A DNA stretch of 5,012 nucleotides from positions 1 to 5,012 of the forward strand of contig JAITAY010000013.1 of assembly GCA_031283915.1 (NCBI GenBank), written 5' to 3'. Under the pieces are notes generated by a model. It was not told the DNA's origin and did no database searches. It worked only from the letters and a program-made list of their open reading frames with translations. Positions 1 through 5,012 of this stretch are shown piece after piece. Source of the DNA: Tannerella sp. (GTDB lineage Bacteria; Bacteroidota; Bacteroidia; Bacteroidales; Tannerellaceae). The position numbers and the translations under genes were made by a program. The number at the start of each line of letters is the position of its first letter. The stretch's first letter is position 1.

Positions 1-87
1 CATGGTGATTTTTACAGACGGATATGCTCCAGAGCCGGAGCGGCTGTGGCTATCGTGGCAACGGCTCGTAAACTTGCTGTTATTTAG
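1..87 (+). CDS. C-terminal end of a probable IS110/IS116/IS902-type transposase (partial)
   Basis: Frame 1 is open from the window edge to a TAG at 85-87 and encodes 28 residues, including FYRRICSRAGAAVAIVATAR followed by KLAVI. The pattern of an aromatic/basic start, an R-x-G-type turn, alternating Ala/Val and then ARKL plus hydrophobics resembles the C-terminal end of IS110-type transposases, where a variant of 'A-x-A-R-K-L' closes the Transposase_20 domain. These enzymes are DEDD-type site-specific recombinases guided by a bridge RNA. The N-terminal catalytic domain lies outside the window, so activity cannot be judged. Family members usually run on for 15 or more residues past this motif. 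Here the frame stops early, and reading past the TAG stays open to a TGA at 139-141, so the gene may be truncated or decayed. The family call rests on a short stretch and is moderate only. Confidence 0.5.
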   Translation, partial: HGDFYRRICSRAGAAVAIVATARKLAVI

Positions 88-97
88 TCAGCCCTTA

Positions 98-147
98 TTA
101 TACTCAAAAAGAAATGGAATTCGAATTCCATTTCTTTTTGAGTATAA
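98..147. repeat. Perfect 50-bp palindrome without spacer; candidate bidirectional terminator
   Basis: Bases 98-122 are the exact reverse complement of 123-147, giving 25-bp arms with no mismatch and no spacer. The centre carries two abutting GAATTC hexamers. Going outwards, each arm has a short G/C pair block, then an A-rich tract on the left and the matching T-rich tract on the right (CTTTTT at 134-139). As RNA it would fold on either strand into a long hairpin with a UCGA loop and a U-rich 3' side, which fits a bidirectional terminator. It begins 11 bp after the transposase stop and lies about 160 bp before the peptidase promoter, so it could insulate the operon from transcription coming out of the insertion sequence. 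Alternatives are a protein-binding palindrome, part of the insertion sequence end, or a fold-back assembly artefact. Confidence 0.9.
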
Positions 148-265
148 ATGAGGTACATTGGTGCATTTCGGATTGTCGCGAAATAAAGGCGGGAAATATA
201 TATAAAGTGTAACAGCATCTCCGGCCATGCTTCCGCAGGGTTTTAGCCCCATTCTCCCCATTGCC

Positions 266-281
266 GTCAGTTTTAACTGAC
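266..281. repeat. Small dyad, 7-bp arms around a TT centre
   Basis: Positions 266-272 (GTCAGTT) and 275-281 (AACTGAC) are perfect inverted arms separated by TT. The dyad lies about 27 bp upstream of the proposed -33 element of the peptidase promoter, where an operator or activator site could sit. Nothing identifies a regulator, and a dyad this short can occur by chance. Confidence 0.3.
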
Positions 282-307
282 AAGCGTCCATGCGCAGGGG
301 GATGATA

Positions 308-338
308 TTCGATATTCATTCTATTTTTTTTATCTTTG
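308..338 (+). promoter_or_regulatory. Bacteroidetes-type promoter of the DPP IV-lipA operon
   Basis: TATCTTTG at 331-338 is a perfect match to the Bacteroidetes -7 consensus TAnnTTTG. A TTCG at 308-311, one base off the -33 element TTTG, is spaced 19 bp upstream, within the usual 19-21 bp. Transcription should begin about 6-8 bases after the -7 element, near 344-346, leaving a 5' leader of roughly 42 nt before the ATG at 387. The -33 element overlaps a tandem GATATTC repeat (304-317). The leader is A-rich with no well-placed Shine-Dalgarno sequence, which is usual in this phylum. Confidence 0.65.
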
Positions 339-386
339 TCCGGAAAAATCGCAGATAAAAGGACGATTGAATCAATAAATAAACTA

Positions 387-2558
387 ATGAGTAAAAGAAT
401 CAACTTTATACTGTCGCTTTTGATTGCCGGAGGCGTTCATGCACAGCAGGGCAGCAGGCGAGTGGAATTGAAAGAGGTTATAGACGGCACATTCCGTCAG
501 GAGACGGCGATCGGTGAATTGCGTTCGATGCCGGACGGCGAACATTATACGGCGATGAACGGGGAGCATACGATGGTCGTCAAATACGCCTACCGTACCG
601 GAGCGCCGGTGGATACGCTGTTTGATGTGCACAAGGCGCGAGAATGTACGTTTGATGACTTTGAGGGCTATGAAATCAGTTCGACCGGTCACCGGATTTT
701 GATCTGGCGCGCGAAGGAAGCGATTTACCGCCGTTCGTACAGGGCGGACGTGTATGTGTACGATGTTCGCCGGAACATGGTGCAGCTGCTGCACGAAGCC
801 GGCGGGAAAGTGATGATTCCGACCTTCTCGCCGGACGGGAGGATGTGTGCTTTTGTCGTGGACAACAATATCTGGTTGAAGAAATTCAACTTCGACACGG
901 AAATCCCAGTGACGAAAGACGGTACATTCAACCGGATCATCAACGGCGCAACCGATTGGGTATATGAGGAGGAGTTTTCGGTGACGAACCTGATGACCTG
1001 GTCATCCGACAGCGAATACCTGGCCTTTGTCCGGTTTGACGAGTCGGAAGTGCCCGAATATTCGATGCAGACCTATGGTGACGGATATTATCCCGGGGAG
1101 TATACTTACAAATATCCGAAAGCCGGGGAGAAAAATGCGACGGTTACGCTTCACTCGTACAGCGTGGAGACCAAGGATATCAAAACGCTGAATACGCCCG
1201 TGGATGCGGAGAGTTACATTCCTCGCATCGCGTTCGCCTCCCAGCCCGACCAACTGGCGGTGATGACGCTCAATCGTCACCAGAATGTCTTCAACCTGTA
1301 TCATGCAAATCCGAAAAGCGGCGTTTTCCGTTTGATTCTGAAAGAAGAAAACAAATGCTACGTTGATTCCGACTGGCTGAACCACCTCCTGTTTACAAAA
1401 GACGGTTTTTTGTATGTGACTGAAAAAGACGGGTACGCACACATCTGCCAGTATTCGGCGACGGGAGTGGAGCAGCGTCAGGTGACGCGGGGAAATTGGG
1501 ATGTAACCGCCCTGTTGGGAATCGACGAAACCACAAACACGGTGTATTATGAATCGGCGGAAGAGAGTCCGTTGCGCCGTTCGGTATACAAGGTGGATGC
1601 AAAAGGCGTAAAAACGCGCCTGTCGACTCAGGAAGGAACAAATCATGCCACCTTCAGCAAGAATTTCGCCTGTTACGTGAATCACTATTCGAACGCGAAT
1701 ACGCCCGCAGTTATCACCCTGAACGAGACAAAAACGGGGAAAGTATTGCGTGTATTGCAGGACAATGCCGGCCTGAAGGGGCAGTTGGAGAAATATGCGT
1801 ATACGCCGAGGGAGTTTTTCAGGATTCAGACGACTTCCGGCTTGGAACTGAACGCCTGGATGGTGAAACCGGCGAATTTCAGCGAATCTAAAAAATATCC
1901 GGTGGTCATGTTTCAATACGGCGGGCCTAACTCACAGTCGGCGCTGGATCAGTACGATTTCGGATGGGAACAGTATCTGGCGGCAAACGGGTTTCTTTGC
2001 GTGTGCGTGGACGGGCGCGGGACGGGTGCTCGCGGCGAAGAATTTCGTAAGTGTACCTACCTGCGGCTGGGTGAACTGGAGTCGCAAGACCAGGTAGAAG
2101 CCGCCCGTGCGCTGGCCAAACTACCCTATGTCGACGGTTCGCGGATGGCCATCTGGGGATGGAGTTTCGGCGGTTACAATACACTGATGGCGCTGAGTAC
2201 GGGCGGCGGCACGTTCAAGGCAGGGATTGCCGTGGCTCCGCCTGCGGACTGGCGGCATTATGACACGGTCTATACGGAGCGGTTCATGCGTACGCCGAAA
2301 GAAAATGCAAAAGGCTATGACGCCTCTTCGCCCATTCGTCTGGCGAAGCAATTGCAGGGAAAACTGCTGCTGATCCACGGCACAGCGGATGATAACGTCC
2401 ATTTCAAACAGACGCTCGATTATGCCGAAGCGCTGGTGCAGGCCGGAAAACAGTTTGACATGCACATCTACCGTGACCGCAATCACGGCATCTCCGGTGG
2501 CAATACGCGGTTGCACCTGTATACACGCATGACCAATTTTCTGCTTGAAAACCTTTAG
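387..2558 (+). CDS. Secreted dipeptidyl peptidase IV (S9B prolyl oligopeptidase family)
   Basis: This 723-residue serine exopeptidase removes N-terminal X-Pro or X-Ala dipeptides from peptides in the periplasm or at the cell surface. Residues 1-19 form a signal peptide (basic n-region, hydrophobic core ILSLLIAGG, then VHA before QQ); no lipobox Cys or sorting domain is seen. The N-terminal half is the beta-propeller. DWVYEEEF at 190-197 carries the double-Glu motif (Glu195/Glu196) that binds the substrate amino terminus, and Arg115 in YRRSY matches the conserved substrate-site Arg. The C-terminal alpha/beta hydrolase domain has Tyr511 in YGGP (oxyanion hole), nucleophile Ser593 in GWSFGGY, Tyr625 and Tyr629 in YDTVYTERF, Asp668 and Asn670 in HGTADDNVHF, and His700 in DRNHGIS. 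Spacings between these residues match the human enzyme. All key residues are present, so it should be active. The longer frame starting at TTG 336 is rejected because that TTG is part of the -7 promoter element. Confidence 0.96.
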   Translation: MSKRINFILSLLIAGGVHAQQGSRRVELKEVIDGTFRQETAIGELRSMPDGEHYTAMNGEHTMVVKYAYRTGAPVDTLFDVHKARECTFDDFEGYEISSTGHRILIWRAKEAIYRRSYRADVYVYDVRRNMVQLLHEAGGKVMIPTFSPDGRMCAFVVDNNIWLKKFNFDTEIPVTKDGTFNRIINGATDWVYEEEFSVTNLMTWSSDSEYLAFVRFDESEVPEYSMQTYGDGYYPGEYTYKYPKAGEKNATVTLHSYSVETKDIKTLNTPVDAESYIPRIAFASQPDQLAVMTLNRHQNVFNLYHANPKSGVFRLILKEENKCYVDSDWLNHLLFTKDGFLYVTEKDGYAHICQYSATGVEQRQVTRGNWDVTALLGIDETTNTVYYESAEESPLRRSVYKVDAKGVKTRLSTQEGTNHATFSKNFACYVNHYSNANTPAVITLNETKTGKVLRVLQDNAGLKGQLEKYAYTPREFFRIQTTSGLELNAWMVKPANFSESKKYPVVMFQYGGPNSQSALDQYDFGWEQYLAANGFLCVCVDGRGTGARGEEFRKCTYLRLGELESQDQVEAARALAKLPYVDGSRMAIWGWSFGGYNTLMALSTGGGTFKAGIAVAPPADWRHYDTVYTERFMRTPKENAKGYDASSPIRLAKQLQGKLLLIHGTADDNVHFKQTLDYAEALVQAGKQFDMHIYRDRNHGISGGNTRLHLYTRMTNFLLENL

Positions 2559-2570
2559 GAAAGACGCTTC

Positions 2571-3419
2571 ATGACTACGGAATACGTTCGCAAACCGGAT
2601 TGGCTGAAAATACGCCTGCGCGGGAATGATCTCTTCCGGCAGACGAAACGCATTGTCGAATCGCACGGCCTGCATACCATATGCACCAGCGGACGATGTC
2701 CGAATCAAGGGGAATGCTGGAGTTGCGGGACGGCAACGTTCCTGATCGGCGGGGAGATTTGTACCCGTTCGTGCCGTTTCTGCAATACCCCGACAGGCAA
2801 ACCCAAACCGCTGGATCCGTCGGAACCGGCGCGTGTGGCGGAAAGCATCCGTTTGATGGGCTTGCGTCATGCGGTCATCACTTCGGTCGACCGGGACGAC
2901 CTGCCGGATGCGGGCGCCGAACATTGGGTGCAGACTATTCGCTGCATCCGGACGCATCATCCGCAGGCGACGCTGGAGGCGCTGATTCCCGATTTCCGGG
3001 GACAACTGGAATGGGTTGACCGAATCATCGAGGCGGCGCCGGAAATCATTTCACATAATCTGGAAACCGTCAAACGCCTGACGCCGCAAGTTCGGAGCGT
3101 CGCCCGGTACGAAACGAGCCTGTCGGTATTGGCGCACGTTGCTTCGCGGGGTATCTGCGCCAAAACAGGTATCATGGTCGGACTGGGTGAAACGGAGGAA
3201 GAAGTGGAGGCGCTGATGGACGACGCGCTGGAGGCAGGCGTCTCCATCCTTACCGTCGGCCAGTACCTGCAACCTTCGCGCAGAAACATCCCGGTGGCAG
3301 CATATGTCTCGCCGCCGCAGTTCGAAGCCTATCGCCGGACAGCCTTGTCCAAAGGATTCCGGCAGGTGGAGAGCGCGCCGCTGGTACGATCGTCGTACCA
3401 CGCCGGAAAACCCGTATGA
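2571..3419 (+). CDS. lipA: Lipoyl synthase (radical SAM)
   Basis: LipA inserts two sulfur atoms at C6 and C8 of octanoyl groups bound to lipoyl domains, completing the lipoyl cofactor of pyruvate and other 2-oxoacid dehydrogenases and of glycine cleavage protein H in the cytoplasm. The 282-residue length is usual. All signatures are present: Cys38, Cys43 and Cys49 (CTSGRCPNQGEC) bind the auxiliary 4Fe-4S cluster that supplies sulfur; Cys64, Cys68 and Cys71 (CTRSCRFC) bind the SAM cluster; and RSSY at 273-276 near the C terminus provides the Ser ligand of the auxiliary cluster. GLGET at about 205-209 fits the radical SAM barrel. The ATG lies 12 nt after the DPP IV stop, and AGGAAAG (2557-2563) overlaps that stop 7 nt before the start, indicating a shared transcript. 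No lipB or lipoate ligase gene is in the window. Confidence 0.97.
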   Translation: MTTEYVRKPDWLKIRLRGNDLFRQTKRIVESHGLHTICTSGRCPNQGECWSCGTATFLIGGEICTRSCRFCNTPTGKPKPLDPSEPARVAESIRLMGLRHAVITSVDRDDLPDAGAEHWVQTIRCIRTHHPQATLEALIPDFRGQLEWVDRIIEAAPEIISHNLETVKRLTPQVRSVARYETSLSVLAHVASRGICAKTGIMVGLGETEEEVEALMDDALEAGVSILTVGQYLQPSRRNIPVAAYVSPPQFEAYRRTALSKGFRQVESAPLVRSSYHAGKPV

Positions 3420-3472
3420 ATCATTCGCCGTTGAATTTGCAATGAACAGAAAAATGGAATAATACCGCTGCT

Positions 3473-4624
3473 ATGAAGAAAGATGCAAATCGCAAACAGG
3501 GATTAAACAGTCAGGCGATGGGTTTGTCGCCGCTGCTGCTGCTGATGGTGCTGAGCGTCCTTTATCCATACCGTATCTCGTTCGTCATCACACTGGTCAT
3601 TTGTACGGGAAGCCTTGTCCTCTTCGGCTACCTGTCCGGGAAGAAAGTCTTCCTGTTCATGCTCTTGCCGGTGGCGATCACGCTGGTACTGTATTCCATT
3701 TTCTTTTACTCCAGTCTGGAATCGGCGCTCTACAATTACACGCCCCTGATCACGGAATGGCTGCTGGTGATGGTACTATCTTTATTAAGTACATTTCGGC
3801 GGATCATTCTCTGGCGGGTACGCAAATCCAAACATCCGGTGAAGAAACAGGCGCAGTTTCGTACAGCCCTGACGGAATATTTCCATGTAGCGCAGATTGT
3901 CCAGAACCTCTATACGCTGCATTTCTTCGCGCTCCTCTTCTACATCCTCTTTTTTGAAGGCATCCGGATGATGCGGATAGAACGTTTTCTGTATCATCAA
4001 GCCCCGTTTGTAATCGGACTGATGATCATTCTCTACGAACAGGTGCGCCTGTACTTACTACAAAAGCGTTTGCAGGAAGAAAAATGGCTGCCGGTGCTGA
4101 ACGGCGAAGGCAAGGTGATCGGTCGGATTGCCTATTCGGTGAGCCTCGGGTCGAACGCGAAACACTGTCATCCGGTAGTGCGTGTAGCCGTGATCTGTCG
4201 GGGTATGCTCTACCTCACCCGGCGAGCCGCCGATTCGCCCGTGTCGCCGGGTGCGCTGGATTATCCGTTCCTGGGCTATGTCCTTTTCAAGCGTACACTG
4301 GAACAAACCATCAAGGAGCTGGTAGGACGGATCATGCCCTGGAATTTGTTGAACCTGCATTTCCTGGTCCGTTACCTCTTTCAGGACGAAAAAGTATGCA
4401 GTTTAGTATCGCTGTATGCCACCGCATTGAAGTCGGAAGACGAGTTCGCGAAATACCTCGGACCGACGAACGGGAAACTGTGGACAAAGAAGCAAATCGA
4501 AGAAAACTTAGGCAAAGGCATTTTCAGCAAATATTTCGAGAAGGAATATCCCTACCTGCAAAATACGGTACTGCTGGCGGAAGAATATACTGCGCGCGGG
4601 AAGATTTTGCGCAAAAACAGGTAG
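3473..4624 (+). CDS. Six-helix membrane protein with C-terminal degenerate Nudix-like domain, function unknown
   Basis: This 383-residue protein has about six predicted membrane helices, near residues 17-31, 36-53, 58-79, 92-107, 147-163 and 177-195. The basic N terminus and the strongly basic loop at 108-130 suggest a cytoplasmic N terminus and cytoplasmic C-terminal half. From about 204 to 330 the soluble part reads like a Nudix-fold domain: LPVLNGEGKVIGRIA, then HPVVRVAVICRGMLYLTRR, then LDYPFLGYVLFKRTLEQTIK. The Nudix box is absent: measured from Gly268, the positions for the catalytic R-E-x-x-E-E residues hold Glu282, Leu283, Arg286 and Ile287. A Nudix hydrolase reaction is therefore unlikely, and a binding or sensing role is an inference. 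It lies 53 nt after lipA with no strong promoter between, so it is probably the last gene of the operon. I recognise the architecture from Bacteroides relatives but know no assigned function. Its last 13 codons recur downstream at 4821-4859. Confidence 0.85.
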   Translation: MKKDANRKQGLNSQAMGLSPLLLLMVLSVLYPYRISFVITLVICTGSLVLFGYLSGKKVFLFMLLPVAITLVLYSIFFYSSLESALYNYTPLITEWLLVMVLSLLSTFRRIILWRVRKSKHPVKKQAQFRTALTEYFHVAQIVQNLYTLHFFALLFYILFFEGIRMMRIERFLYHQAPFVIGLMIILYEQVRLYLLQKRLQEEKWLPVLNGEGKVIGRIAYSVSLGSNAKHCHPVVRVAVICRGMLYLTRRAADSPVSPGALDYPFLGYVLFKRTLEQTIKELVGRIMPWNLLNLHFLVRYLFQDEKVCSLVSLYATALKSEDEFAKYLGPTNGKLWTKKQIEENLGKGIFSKYFEKEYPYLQNTVLLAEEYTARGKILRKNR

Positions 4625-4631
4625 TTAGTAG
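4586..4631 (+). repeat. Direct repeat, copy 1 (3' end of the membrane protein gene)
   Basis: This 46-bp segment covers the last codons of the membrane protein gene, its TAG stop and seven following bases. It recurs without gaps 235 bp downstream (4821-4866) with 6 mismatches. The last 27 bp differ at one base only. Downstream of the stop it runs into a low-complexity string of TAG/GTAG-like units (4621-4638). Confidence 0.85.
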
Positions 4632-4674
4632 CTAGTAGATAACTCATAGTGGATAGCGAGAGGAAATGATGTTT

Positions 4675-4697
4675 TCCGGTTGATTTCCGGATTTTTT
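4675..4697 (+). terminator. Probable intrinsic terminator of the operon
   Basis: A 5-bp stem (TCCGG 4675-4679 with CCGGA 4687-4691) encloses a 7-nt loop and is followed at once by six T (4692-4697). It lies 50 nt after the membrane protein stop, as expected for the operon's end. The stem is short, so it may be leaky; a stronger hairpin lies about 90 nt further on. Confidence 0.5.
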
Positions 4698-4782
4698 CAA
4701 AGAGGAGGAAAGCTGTAGCAAGAAAAAGAAGCGGTTTGAACAGATGTATATTGCCAACAAGTTGAAACGTATTTTAAAGATG

Positions 4783-4821
4783 ACGTCGCCGGAACGGGAA
4801 AATCTGAACCGGCGACGTTTT
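4783..4821 (+). terminator. Strong hairpin with short T run, candidate second terminator
   Basis: ACGTCGCCGG (4783-4792) pairs perfectly with CCGGCGACGT (4809-4818) across a 16-nt loop, and TTT (4819-4821) follows. The 10-bp GC-rich stem is stable, but the T run is short and the loop long, so an RNA 3'-end protecting role or Rho-linked termination is equally possible. The T run abuts the second copy of the gene tail. Confidence 0.5.
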
Positions 4822-4866
4822 ATACTGCACGCGGTATAGTTTTGTGCAAAAACAGGTAGTTAGTAG
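4821..4866 (+). repeat. Direct repeat, copy 2 (displaced, diverged tail of the membrane protein gene)
   Basis: It matches 4586-4631 at 40 of 46 positions without gaps. Read in the frame matching the gene, it gives FYTARGIVLCKNR then TAG at 4857-4859, against EYTARGKILRKNR in the intact gene. Several differences are third-base changes that keep the residue (Ala, Gly). The frame is open back to 4740, after a TGA, but has no ATG, so this is a remnant rather than a gene. The seven bases after the stop are identical in both copies. Confidence 0.75.
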
Positions 4867-4922
4867 TCCCCCAATAAAAGTATACAGACCACTCCAAATA
4901 ACGGGATCAAAAAGCCCTTCAT
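4860..4922 (-). CDS. Possible 20-residue hydrophobic peptide (speculative)
   Basis: On the minus strand an ATG at 4922-4920 opens a 20-codon frame ending in TAA at 4862-4860. The peptide starts MKGF and continues as an almost uninterrupted hydrophobic stretch (LIPLFGVVCILLLG) ending in DY, like a single-pass membrane micropeptide. There is no clear ribosome-binding site; the upstream bases are A/T-rich. The stop codon lies in the repeated gene-tail sequence. A 20-codon frame is easily met by chance, and I do not recognise a family. Confidence 0.15.
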   Translation of the reverse strand: MKGFLIPLFGVVCILLLGDY

Positions 4923-4985
4923 TACACAAAATAGAATGGATGTATATAAGGTTTTTGCAATATTGTTACACAGGAGCTTTGCTAC

Positions 4986-5008
4986 ATGTCCGGCACGTCT
5001 CCGGACAT
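4986..5008. repeat. Perfect 8-bp inverted repeat at the right edge
   Basis: ATGTCCGG (4986-4993) and CCGGACAT (5001-5008) form a perfect stem with a 7-nt loop. No T run follows on either strand within the window, so this is not an obvious terminator. It could be an operator, the base of a structured leader, or an element end continuing past the window. Confidence 0.5.
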
Positions 5009-5012
5009 TCCC

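Larger units (their letters stand above)
4625..5012. other. Gene-poor 3' region with hairpins and a repeated gene tail
   Basis: No frame in this 388-bp stretch gives a convincing gene. It holds two terminator-like hairpins (4675-4697 and 4783-4821), a purine-rich AGAGGAGGAA at 4701-4710 resembling a ribosome-binding site but followed by no start codon at usable distance, a second copy of the membrane protein gene tail (4821-4866), a 20-codon hydrophobic minus-strand frame (4860-4922), and a perfect hairpin at the right edge (4986-5008). A plus-strand frame from ATG 4936 stays open to the window end but is too short to judge. The mix of a diverged gene tail and orphan signals suggests decayed or rearranged DNA. 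Confidence 0.6.

Noticed and set aside
336..386. N-terminal extension of DPP IV from a TTG start
   Set aside because: The TTG is part of the -7 promoter element, and the ATG at 387 begins a complete signal peptide.
88..403. Minus-strand frames of 67 and 99 codons (291-88 and 403-104) upstream of DPP IV
   Set aside because: They run through the palindrome and the promoter, overlap each other in different frames, and show no domain or start signal.
1002..1916. Long minus-strand frame (304 codons) inside DPP IV
   Set aside because: It is antisense to a gene with all catalytic residues in place; its composition (many His, Arg, Phe) is typical of a shadow frame.
2121..3005. Long minus-strand frame (294 codons) spanning the end of DPP IV and the start of lipA
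   Set aside because: It crosses two well-supported genes on the other strand and shows no recognisable motif.
3432..3439. TGAATTTG as a -7 element for the membrane protein gene
   Set aside because: It misses the TA start of TAnnTTTG and has no TTTG-like element 19-21 bp upstream.
4084..4635. Plus-strand 183-codon frame inside the membrane protein gene
   Set aside because: It overlaps the coherent membrane/Nudix-like protein in another frame and has an arbitrary composition with no motif.
4837..4844. TAGTTTTG as a Bacteroidetes -7 element
   Set aside because: It fits TAnnTTTG, but no -33 TTTG is at the right distance and it lies in the repeated gene tail, so the match is probably chance.
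4936..5012. Plus-strand frame from ATG 4936 open to the window end
   Set aside because: There are only about 25 codons, through a hairpin, with no ribosome-binding site or recognisable motif; more sequence would be needed.
1..5012. CRISPR array, tRNA, rRNA or defence system
   Set aside because: No regularly spaced repeats, tRNA-like folds or rRNA stretches are visible, and none of the three complete genes belongs to a known defence family.

Overview
The window looks like a Bacteroidetes chromosome, most likely order Bacteroidales near Porphyromonas, Tannerella or Parabacteroides. Three things support this. The dipeptidyl peptidase IV has the length and signature blocks I associate with the P. 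gingivalis enzyme. The promoter in front of it matches the Bacteroidetes-type -33/-7 pattern (TTTG / TAnnTTTG) rather than -35/-10. The third gene belongs to a membrane protein type I associate with Bacteroides relatives. The genus is an inference.

Layout. Positions 1-87 hold the C-terminal end of a gene entering from the left, probably an IS110/IS116/IS902-type transposase. It is followed at 98-147 by a perfect 50-bp palindrome with no spacer, a candidate bidirectional terminator. Positions 148-307 have no credible gene. A Bacteroidetes-type promoter (308-338) then drives a co-directional cluster of three plus-strand genes: secreted dipeptidyl peptidase IV (387-2558), lipoyl synthase lipA (2571-3419, only 12 nt downstream), and a six-helix membrane protein with a C-terminal degenerate Nudix-like domain (3473-4624, 53 nt downstream). 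I see no strong internal promoter, so co-transcription is likely. Positions 4625-5012 are gene-poor. They contain two terminator-like hairpins, a second diverged copy of the last 13 codons, stop and 3' flank of the membrane protein gene, a possible tiny hydrophobic minus-strand peptide, and another hairpin at the window edge.

How the genes fit together. DPP IV releases X-Pro or X-Ala dipeptides from peptides outside the cytoplasm, and suits a peptide-fermenting lifestyle. LipA makes the lipoyl cofactor of 2-oxoacid dehydrogenase and glycine-cleavage complexes, which act in amino-acid and pyruvate catabolism. The membrane protein has no assignable function. The metabolic link is inference; the neighbourhood could be only a transcriptional grouping. 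I found no CRISPR array, tRNA, rRNA or evident new defence system. The less ordinary signals are the long palindrome, the tail duplication behind the membrane protein gene, and the membrane/Nudix-like fusion itself.
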